Under the pieces are notes generated by a model. It was not told the origin of the DNA. It saw nothing but the letters and a program-made list of their open reading frames with translations, and made no database searches. Of a DNA stretch of 42,016 bases, positions 18,177-24,920 are shown piece after piece. This DNA is from GCA-020343675 sp964462945. GTDB lineage: Bacteria; Planctomycetota; Phycisphaerae; Sedimentisphaerales; Anaerobacaceae. Position 1 is the first letter of the stretch, and each line of letters begins with the position of its first letter. Where the stretch lies: positions 1 to 42,016 of the forward strand of contig CAYWZW010000049.1 of NCBI GenBank assembly GCA_964462945.1, read 5' to 3'. The position numbers and the translations under genes were made by a program.

Positions 18177-18278
18177 TCGCTAGACAACCTAATCGCCCTC
18201 TACGAAGCCTGGGGCAAGCCGGAAAAGGCTCAGGAGTGGCGGGCGAAATTACCTCGTAAACAAGCGACAGAGAAGTAA
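18177..18278 (+). pseudogene. C-terminal TPR-type tail remnant of a kinase-family protein
   Basis: The frame 18177-18278 reads SLDNLIALYEAWGKPEKAQE then WRAKLPRKQATEK and a TAA. This matches the closing tetratricopeptide-like helix pair seen at the end of planctomycete Ser/Thr kinases with TPR arrays. Nothing upstream in this frame continues the domain, so it is a fragment. It lies 120 bases after the WD40 stump and is a second, different kinase tail. Confidence 0.6.
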
Positions 18279-18351
18279 TGCCCCATCCGCGTGGGGGAAA
18301 GAGTGACTGGCCGGAAAATCGTCTCACACCTACAGTATTTTGATTTCCTTT

Positions 18352-18380
18352 TTGCTTCGAAATGGCTGCGCTGCTATACT
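18352..18380 (+). promoter_or_regulatory. sigma-70-type promoter of the PilT-like gene
   Basis: TTGCTT (18352-18357), a 17-bp spacer and TATACT (18375-18380) lie about 120 bases upstream of the start codon at 18499. The leader holds a small hairpin TCGGA-GGAA-TCCGA (about 18438-18451). Upstream (18279-18351) I see no gene. Confidence 0.6.
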
Positions 18381-18498
18381 GTCGCCTGATGCGGCAAAAA
18401 TCGGGAATCGAGTGGTTTTTTCCTGTTTTTCCGGCTTGTCGGAGGAATCCGATTAACAAAGCGCTGCTCGCGAACGACTAATTCCAGTGGAGGCAAAT

Positions 18499-19635
18499 AT
18501 GGCAGAAGAATATTCGGCTTCGGCGAAAGTCTATCCGACCGCGGAACAGGGAAATCTCAGCATCCTTGACATGCTGGATTACTTTGAGAAGCGCGGGGCG
18601 ATGCGGGTCTCCGACCTGCATATCAAAGTTGGCGCACCGCCCGCGTACCGCATTGACGGGGACCTGGTAAAGCTCAAAGGCCCGGACGTTACCCCTGACA
18701 TGGTCAAGCATCTCCTTTGCCCGCTGTTGAGCGGCGAAAAGATCCGAAAACTCCAGAGCGAGCACAGCACGGACAGCTCCTACCGGCGCGGCTCGCTGCA
18801 GTTTCGAATAAATATCTTCCTGGAGAACGACGGCATAGCCGGGGCGATCCGGGCGCTATCCATGGACATTCCACAAATAGAGGACATCGGCTTTCCAAAC
18901 GATGTCTGGCAGGACATCATCAACCGTCAGCACGGCCTGGTCCTCGTGACCGGCATCACGGGCGCCGGCAAATCCACGACCATCGCCTCGCTGATCCATC
19001 GCATCAGTGAAAAGAGCGCCTGCCGAATTATGACCGTGGAAGACCCGATCGAGTATCTCTTTCCGCAGAGCTACTCGATCATTTCGCAGCGTGAGATTGG
19101 AAGGGACGTCAGATCGTTCCATCATGGATTGAGGGAGATGCTCCGGCAGGACCCCGACATCATCTTTGTCGGTGAGATGCGCGACGCCGAGACGATTGCC
19201 ATGACGCTCATGGCCGCCGAGACCGGGCACCTGGTTTTCTCCACGCTGCACACCAGAGATGCGACCGGCACCGTCACGCGGATACTCGACTATTTCCCCT
19301 CCGGCAGGCAGGCCGAGGTGCGCAATCAGCTCTCGCTCGGACTGGCCTATGTCATAAGCCAGAAGCTCGTGCCCAGGAAAGATGCCAGCGGAAGAATTGC
19401 GGCGATGGAAATCCTCAACAACAACTACGCCTGTGCGAACCTCATGCGCACCGGCAAGATCGAGCAAATGTACTCGCAACTGCAAACCAAGACCCGCAAC
19501 AAGCCCGATGAAAAAATGATCACCCTGGAGAAACACCTGGCCATGCTCGTGGGGCAGAACAAGATCGACCTGCTGGAAGCCAAGAGATGGGCCAACAATC
19601 TCAAGAGTTTCGTTGACGTTGTGCAGCAGGGTTGA
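18499..19635 (+). CDS. PilT-like twitching-motility/secretion ATPase
   Basis: A 378-residue hexameric-type ATPase of the GspE/PilT superfamily. Start: ATG at 18499 with TGGAGG five bases upstream, in preference to the GTG at 18487. The N-terminal PAS-like part has VSDLHIKVGAPPAYRIDG (about 37-54), as in PilT. Walker A is GITGAGKST (152-160). The Asp box follows (TVEDPIEY), then Walker B (IIFVGEMRD) and the His box (TGHLVFSTLHT). Family role: disassembly of type IV pili or another pseudopilus. No PilB or PilC is in the window, but a zinc-ribbon membrane protein follows by 2 bases and a pseudopilin gene lies 0.9 kb downstream in the opposite orientation. PilU or a planctomycete-specific variant are alternatives. 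Confidence 0.88.
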   Translation: MAEEYSASAKVYPTAEQGNLSILDMLDYFEKRGAMRVSDLHIKVGAPPAYRIDGDLVKLKGPDVTPDMVKHLLCPLLSGEKIRKLQSEHSTDSSYRRGSLQFRINIFLENDGIAGAIRALSMDIPQIEDIGFPNDVWQDIINRQHGLVLVTGITGAGKSTTIASLIHRISEKSACRIMTVEDPIEYLFPQSYSIISQREIGRDVRSFHHGLREMLRQDPDIIFVGEMRDAETIAMTLMAAETGHLVFSTLHTRDATGTVTRILDYFPSGRQAEVRNQLSLGLAYVISQKLVPRKDASGRIAAMEILNNNYACANLMRTGKIEQMYSQLQTKTRNKPDEKMITLEKHLAMLVGQNKIDLLEAKRWANNLKSFVDVVQQG

Positions 19636-19637
19636 GT

Positions 19638-20534
19638 ATGACCATTCAATTCAACTGCCCCAGCTGCAATGAGCTGATTGCCTTTGCGGACAAGCACTCT
19701 GGAAAACAAGCACGGTGCAGCACCTGCGGACAGCGTTTCACCATCCCTTCCAAGAGCAGTGAAACGCCCAAAAAGAGCGAGCCGCCCGAAGAAGAAGGCG
19801 AGCCGGTATCCGGCTTTTACCGGGCCGTATTTGTTGGCGGCTGGAAGCTGTTTGTGATGCCGAAAAATGCAACCGGGCTTGTCTTTGTCACAGCCGCGGT
19901 GTGCTTCAAGTTCTTTACCGGCCACACAGATTACTCCTTCACCATGGGGGCGTTCAGGGTTCAGGCTCCGACAGGGTTAGTCATAACGCTGGCCGCGTGG
20001 GGATGCCTGTTCTGGTACTACATGGAAATCATCTGCTCAACGGCCCTTGATGTCGAAGAGCTGCCGGATGTCGATATGGGCGGCCTCTTCGGTTTTATCT
20101 GGAACGTCATCGCCTCACTATTTGTTTTTACGATGGCGCTGGCAGTCGTCCTGTTGCCCTGCATCATTTACCTCGGGATAGCGAAAAAAACCGATGTTGT
20201 TTGTCACGCCTTGGCCGTGTTCGGCCTGTTTGCTTTTCCGATGGCAATCCTGACTTTTTCGGTCGGCAGGGATATTGGGGTGATCGTTCGGCCTGATTAT
20301 ATTCTCAAGCCCGTCGCGAAGGCCCTTTGGCCTTACTTGGTCGTCGTTGGCCTGTTCGTATTAGCCTGGGAGCTTCAGTTAAGAACCGTCGGATACGGCC
20401 GGCTCTTGGACGCGGACAATCTCGTCATAGGGCTGCATCTGCTGGCCAATCTCGCGGTCCAGGCGATAGCGATTATTGCCATGCGCTCGATCGGCCTGTA
20501 CTACCGGCACTACAACTGCCATTTCCCCTGGTGA
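19638..20534 (+). CDS. zinc-ribbon polytopic membrane protein
   Basis: A 298-residue protein with an N-terminal zinc ribbon (FNCPSCNELI and ARCSTCGQRF, residues about 5-36), a short Lys/Glu/Pro linker and six or so hydrophobic helices from about residue 55 onward. The ATG at 19638 is chosen over the TTG at 19632 that overlaps the stop of the preceding gene. The two genes are separated by two bases, so they are translationally coupled. The ribbon resembles the MJ0042-type finger common in planctomycete membrane proteins. I know no defined role; co-transcription with the PilT-like ATPase hints at an accessory function in pilus or secretion assembly. It ends 23 bases before a convergent gene. 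Confidence 0.78.
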   Translation: MTIQFNCPSCNELIAFADKHSGKQARCSTCGQRFTIPSKSSETPKKSEPPEEEGEPVSGFYRAVFVGGWKLFVMPKNATGLVFVTAAVCFKFFTGHTDYSFTMGAFRVQAPTGLVITLAAWGCLFWYYMEIICSTALDVEELPDVDMGGLFGFIWNVIASLFVFTMALAVVLLPCIIYLGIAKKTDVVCHALAVFGLFAFPMAILTFSVGRDIGVIVRPDYILKPVAKALWPYLVVVGLFVLAWELQLRTVGYGRLLDADNLVIGLHLLANLAVQAIAIIAMRSIGLYYRHYNCHFPW

Positions 20535-20557
20535 ACTTTGTTTGCGGCGGTTTTCGA

Positions 20558-21061
20558 CTAATAATTGTAATAGGCGACGCCCTCGCTGTCGGTGCCGGTC
20601 CAGTTCATCGCGATCTCGCCGGTCTCTTTTTTGTACAGCCATCCGCTGGAGGTGCCGTTAACCGCGGCGGAAAAGGCGGTCCCCTCGGCCACGTAGGCTA
20701 TAGTGGATAAATTGTTGAAGGAGTTCTTTGGGATTTTCTTTAGATAGGGCCCATATAGGAACGGGGCGGAGGGAACAGGGTTGAGTGAACCCTGGCCTGT
20801 AATAGTGGTGGTTCCGGTCAGTTGAACCCCCACAATCCCCTCAGGGGCACCGGCTCCGTTAACGTATCCCGGCGGATATCCGTTGTGCTGCAACTTATAC
20901 AGTTCGATCTGAGTTCGCATCGTCATGAGATTGCTTTTGGAGGCTGATTCCCGGGCGGTTGCAACATTACCCTGGAAGGTGGGTAGAATAATCGCCGCAA
21001 GGATGCCTAAAATCGTTACAACTAATAATATTTCAACAAGTGTAAAAGCCTTTTTTTTCAT
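20558..21061 (-). CDS. GspG-like type II secretion/type IV pilus pseudopilin
   Basis: A 167-residue protein starting MKKKAFTLVEILLVVTILG: a short basic leader, the prepilin peptidase site before Phe6 and Glu at position 5 of the mature protein, followed by a hydrophobic helix. The C-terminal part has YGPYLKKIPKN and a Gly/Asn/Ser-rich sheet region, like GspG major pseudopilins. It would be cleaved and methylated by PilD and built into a pseudopilus. It lies alone on the minus strand, convergent with the PilT-like operon. Phycisphaerae genomes often carry many isolated copies of such genes, so this need not be the only pilin. Confidence 0.88.
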   Translation of the reverse strand: MKKKAFTLVEILLVVTILGILAAIILPTFQGNVATARESASKSNLMTMRTQIELYKLQHNGYPPGYVNGAGAPEGIVGVQLTGTTTITGQGSLNPVPSAPFLYGPYLKKIPKNSFNNLSTIAYVAEGTAFSAAVNGTSSGWLYKKETGEIAMNWTGTDSEGVAYYNY

Positions 21062-21197
21062 TTTTCCCGTCTTTAAAAGAGGGAGACTACAGTATGTATG
21101 AGTATGTATGCACTTTATCGACCATTATGAAGGCCGACTTTGCATGGCAATTCCGGTTTTATTGGGTAGAACGTTAATCTAAGATTTCGATTCTTTT

Positions 21198-21256
21198 CTT
21201 TTAAAAAAGTGGAGTAGAAAAACTGTTTTGACCGATAATATCTCTATCCAGTGTCC
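21198..21256. repeat. upstream copy of a ~58-bp direct repeat
   Basis: Matches 21437-21494 at roughly 75-80 percent by eye, with the longest exact run TTGACCGATAATATCT (at 21228-21243). The spacing between copies is 239 bp. Two copies before one gene suggest a regulator binding site or duplicated promoter block, but no standard -35/-10 pair is clear. Confidence 0.6.
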
Positions 21257-21436
21257 CACGCGGATTCCGGCTGCTCTTCATGGCGAGAATCCCCGTTATT
21301 AACCTTAAAAACGCGATTTATCGTTTTTTCAGCAACTTTTTTTAGCCGGAGTGCCATAGGGTTGTCACAGGCAGCAAAACTTCCTTGCAAACCATCTTAA
21401 AAACGTCTACTTTCCAATTAAATGAGAGAATCCTCT

Positions 21437-21494
21437 CTTTTAAAAAGTGTAGTAGAAAGACCGATTTGACCGATAATATCTTTGTCTGGTGCCC
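21437..21494. repeat. downstream copy of a ~58-bp direct repeat
   Basis: Second copy of the 21198-21256 block, with the same TTGACCGATAATATCT core, closest to the secreted protein gene at 21551. Confidence 0.6.
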
Positions 21495-21550
21495 TGCAAG
21501 GCAGGAGTAAGAATCGTTTTATTTATTTTTCTTGAAGAAGGAGTAGAATT

Positions 21551-22360
21551 ATGGAGAACAAAAACAAGTATGTAAAAATGGGATTTTCGACAATTTTATG
21601 GGGTGTTATCGCGATGTTGGCGTGTTGCGTTCCCTGTTCTGCCGCAACGGTGGTAGTCGGGGACACCTTAAATCTGAGCTCGCCAATCCTGTCGGATTGG
21701 CTGGACGTGTATGGCACGCTGAATATGTATCCTGGCGCTTATGTGGACTGGGGCATTTATGCTTACGACGGCAGCACGGTTAACATTTATGCCGGTAGTA
21801 TAATAGACGTTTATTCGTATATCCAAGTCGATAATGGAGCGAATGTAACGGTCTACGGGACTGCATTTCAGTTAGACGGTACTGATCTTGTCCCAATCCC
21901 GGATGATGTAACTTCCGCCGGCGGTACGTTGAGTGTAACCTACGACAACGAAACAACAGCTGATTTTATATTCTATGGCAGTATTAATCTCGTCGATACT
22001 GCTGGTGGTGAGCCATTGGAAGCGGAGCTTTGGGTACTTCCTTGTTTTATCAACCGCGATCGTCCTCGCCCAGCAAGAATATGGACATTGCTTCGTCTGC
22101 CCGAAGGTATCGCCAAAGATGACATCGACAATGGTCAGCCGCTCCGGCTCGATCCCGGTGACATCGAAGCAGCGAATCAATATGCTTTCGAATGGTATGA
22201 AGACGGAATCCTGCGCGCGGGCATTATTGCCTCCTTCGACAAGGCCGAGCTGATGACCGCCGTCCCTGATGGTGAAGTGGAACTGAAGGTCGCCGGCCAA
22301 CTCATTACGGACCAGGATTTCTATGGCATCCAAACCGTCACAATATTCAGTTGGCCTTGA
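21551..22360 (+). CDS. secreted hypothetical protein, paralogue A
   Basis: A 269-residue exported protein. The signal region (about residues 1-34) has a basic start and a hydrophobic stretch ending CCVPCSA. Residues 35-120 form short beta repeats (LDVYGTLNMYPGAYVDWG, DGSTVNIYAG, NGANVTVYG) like a one-sided beta helix. The C-terminal half, with RLPEGIAKDDIDNGQPL, FDKAELMTAVPDG and VELKVAGQL, is a module I recognise from other Phycisphaerae secreted proteins but which has no known activity. The start follows GAAGAAGGAGTAG closely. It is related to the protein encoded at 22786 through its first 120 residues (both have YPGAYVDWG and GSTVN), but the C-terminal modules differ. Confidence 0.75.
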   Translation: MENKNKYVKMGFSTILWGVIAMLACCVPCSAATVVVGDTLNLSSPILSDWLDVYGTLNMYPGAYVDWGIYAYDGSTVNIYAGSIIDVYSYIQVDNGANVTVYGTAFQLDGTDLVPIPDDVTSAGGTLSVTYDNETTADFIFYGSINLVDTAGGEPLEAELWVLPCFINRDRPRPARIWTLLRLPEGIAKDDIDNGQPLRLDPGDIEAANQYAFEWYEDGILRAGIIASFDKAELMTAVPDGEVELKVAGQLITDQDFYGIQTVTIFSWP

Positions 22361-22785
22361 TCACGACGGAAGGCCTGACACTAAGCACGGGACGCGGGCG
22401 CAAAACTCGGATATCTGAAATCCGGAATTCACAGCGCCCTTCGGCAGTGAGCATCGAGAACGCCACAAGGCTTGCGTATGGTCGGCGGAGTCGCCGAGAA
22501 GACGCAAGGCGGGTCGGAATTCATAATTGCTAGCCAAAGGGCTGTGAGCGCCGGGCTTGCAGCCCTTTGGTCATTTCAAATCTACGGATTCTTTCTGAAA
22601 CCTCCCTGCAGTCGTTCTATTCGGGTCGAATGGTTGATTTTCACCTTTTGTTCCGTGTTTGTTGGTCCTATAGTAATTCTTGTCCATTTAGAGGGTTAGC
22701 TTACATGGAAATTGTGTTTGCTTTTGCCGGATTTTGACTTACTGTTTATATAGGTGGGACATATTCGCCGGGGGGGAGTGGGGTT
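22361..22785. other. 425-bp intergenic region with two hairpins
   Basis: No gene is seen. A nested hairpin lies at 22471-22508 (CTTGCGT/ACGCAAG outer, TCGGCG/CGCCGA inner). A perfect 11-bp stem CCAAAGGGCTG/CAGCCCTTTGG with 15-nt loop lies at 22534-22570. Neither has a good T tail. The second resembles the AGGGCTGGCAG stem at 14277-14307, so these may be a dispersed palindrome family. The last 100 bases lead to the ribosome site GGGGGGGAG (22771-22779) of the next gene. Confidence 0.5.
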
Positions 22786-23736
22786 ATGGAAAAGCAGAAA
22801 GATAATGTCAGTGTCGGATTCTCGAGGATTGTATGGTGCATTCTGGCGATTTTACTGTGCGCAGCACCGTGCGGTGCACAGTTCGTTGACATAGATGAAA
22901 TTGCCCATATCGATTACGTCATTGAGGACGATTTTCTGCTGGTGCTCGGGACGGCGAATTTATATCCGGGGGCTTATGTGGACTGGGGGGTCTATGCCGC
23001 CACCGGCAGCACGGTCAACGTCTACGGCGGTGAAATAGGCGACGGTTTTTTCGTGGCGCTTTACACCGGCGAACCGAGCCCGGTCGTAACGGTTTACGGT
23101 ACGGACTTTGCGCTGGACGGTGTGCCTCTCGATCCGTCGGCTACGCAGTTTAGCGTCGATATTTTTTATGGTGGAGTATTAACGGGGACCTATGAAAACG
23201 GAGATCCCATTTATCTGTGGTTTTTAAGCGATGTACCCATTTATCTGTGGTTTTTAAGCGATGTGCCCATTTATCTGAAGACTCTTGCCCCCGAGGTGAC
23301 GATTGATATCAAGCCCGGCGACAGCCAAAACAATATCAATCTCAAGTCCAAAGGAGTCGTCCCGGTAGCGGTTTTGACGACAGATGCTTTCAATGCGGCC
23401 ACGGTGGATCCGGCCACTGTCCTGTTCGCAGAAGCGGCGCCGGTGCGCTCGACGCTCGAAGACGTTGACGGCGATGGCGACGCTGATATGCTGTTTCATT
23501 TCAGGACACAGGAGTTGAATCTGGACCAGGACAGTACAGAAGCTACGTTGACTGGCCAGACGACTGAAGAGGTTGCGATCCAGGGTACCGATGAAGTACG
23601 GATCGTGCCCGCAAAGAAACAGCAAAATAAGTGGGGCCCGTGTCGGATTTTCCAATACAGGCCCCGAATTGATGCAAAACACTTCCGTGACCACAAGGCC
23701 ATTGTTCAACGACTAAAGACCGAGTGCGAACATTGA
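22786..23736 (+). CDS. secreted hypothetical protein, paralogue B
   Basis: A 316-residue exported protein with a signal peptide ending near APCGAQ (about residue 30). Residues 30-140 repeat the beta-rich module of its upstream neighbour (YPGAYVDWGVYAATGSTVNV). Then comes a duplicated decapeptide PIYLWFLSDV, produced by an exact 30-bp DNA repeat, followed by VTIDIKPGDSQNNINLKSKG, the start of a well-spread secreted module with calcium-binding-like DVDGDGDADM (about 228-237). The last 45 residues are basic and unlike the rest (NKWGPCRIFQYRPRIDAKHF), perhaps a run-through into non-coding DNA. Function unknown. Confidence 0.75.
   Translation: MEKQKDNVSVGFSRIVWCILAILLCAAPCGAQFVDIDEIAHIDYVIEDDFLLVLGTANLYPGAYVDWGVYAATGSTVNVYGGEIGDGFFVALYTGEPSPVVTVYGTDFALDGVPLDPSATQFSVDIFYGGVLTGTYENGDPIYLWFLSDVPIYLWFLSDVPIYLKTLAPEVTIDIKPGDSQNNINLKSKGVVPVAVLTTDAFNAATVDPATVLFAEAAPVRSTLEDVDGDGDADMLFHFRTQELNLDQDSTEATLTGQTTEEVAIQGTDEVRIVPAKKQQNKWGPCRIFQYRPRIDAKHFRDHKAIVQRLKTECEH
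23206..23277. repeat. 30-bp in-frame tandem repeat (2.4 copies)
   Basis: CCCATTTATCTGTGGTTTTT plus AAGCGATGTR occurs at 23206-23235 and 23236-23265 with one difference (A/G in the last base), followed by 12 bases of a third copy. It adds ten residues per copy to paralogue B without breaking the frame; near identity shows recent duplication. Confidence 0.9.
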
Positions 23737-23743
23737 GCACCTC

Positions 23744-24920
23744 TTAAGGAGCAGCCCTTGGCCGATACAGCCGGATGTCGTCGAAGTACATCTTGCCTGA
23801 GCCGCCGGGCGTCGTCATATTGCCCCTGGTGCCCAGGCCAACGGCGATCCGGTCCACGTTCTTCAGATTGATGCCCTTGTCGGCAAACGACTGAAGCGGA
23901 ATCACCCACTCTGTCCAGGTGGTTATCGTGGCGGCGTTTGTGTCACCGTGGACCACGACGGCCGGCTGGCCCGCGATGTTGGAAACGGCCACGTACAGTG
24001 GCTCAGGCGCATTGCTGGCAATCCCGATATCCTGGTTCGCCCACTGCGCGCTGACCGTCCCGGTCGTCCTGACGTTGGAGAACTTGGCCGTACATGTGGC
24101 ATTTGCGTTATGCGAGGTCAGCGCCAGGCCGACATAAACATTCGAAGCCATTGTGATGTTCTGTGGATTCCACGACATCTGTGTCCAGGTGGTCCCGTTA
24201 GCCGAATAGTAGCCTCTGAAGTTGCCCGCAAAGTCGCGCTCCAACTTGACCCAGTATGGCGCCGTGATGGCCGTCTGCGCAGGTGTCACGACGGCGGTGT
24301 CGCTCGTGGCGGCCGCGTCGGCAGTCGCCCGCGCCTGGAAGCGGCATCCGTTGGCGGGCGTGATATAGACGGCCGCAAACTTCGAGCCGGCATCCAGCGT
24401 CTCGCGGATCATCACGCCGCCCTTGGCCCACGGGTCGGTGTTGCCGACACTGAGCACCTGGGCTTCAATGGTCCCGACGCCGGTGAGCGTCTTGAAGGCG
24501 TAATGGAACTGGTCAGCCTGGTTCCAGATATCCACACCTGTCGCGGTCATCGTGTAAGTCCCGACCGGCGCCTCGACGAAGCTGCCGACGGAGCCCGGAA
24601 GCCCTCGGAACCACAGCGACAACTCGCCAACGGCTCCCTCGGTCCAATCGCGAGCCGCCGTCAACGTCAGCTCCGCCTCAGAGTACTTGGCGAAGCCCTG
24701 CTTATTGTTGTCGTAGGCCAGCGGCATCGCCTGGCCGCCTCCGTGAACAATCGTTTCCTCAGTGAACGAAGCCGTGGTTTCATCGCCCACGGCCGCACCG
24801 CTGCCGTTGCCGGCAAAGTAGGGCGGACTCTGAGGCGTACCGTAGCCAAGCCCATCATGCCACGAGTACCAGATCTGGCTGGCCCCGGCATCGTAGCCCT
24901 CAAAGTCGTCTATGATCGCG
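23744..24920. repeat. left arm of a 1177-bp inverted repeat
   Basis: The 3' part of this gene, from IIDDFEGYD to the stop codon, corresponds without net length change to 32921-34097 on the other strand. In a 108-bp stretch compared by eye (33408-33515) about nine of ten bases agree. Both arms end at a stop codon after an Ala-Pro. Confidence 0.85.

Larger units (their letters stand above)
21062..21550. other. 489-bp divergent control region with direct repeats
   Basis: No gene is seen. The region separates the pseudopilin gene and the first secreted paralogue. It holds a perfect 10-bp tandem duplication AGTATGTATG (21091-21110). It also holds two copies of a ~58-bp block (21198-21256 and 21437-21494) that share CTTTTAAAAA, AGTAGAAA and TTGACCGATAATATCT. 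There is also a small stem AAAAACG/CGTTTTT near 21310-21330. The second block ends 56 bases before the start codon at 21551, next to GAAGAAGGAGTAG, the ribosome site. Confidence 0.55.
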
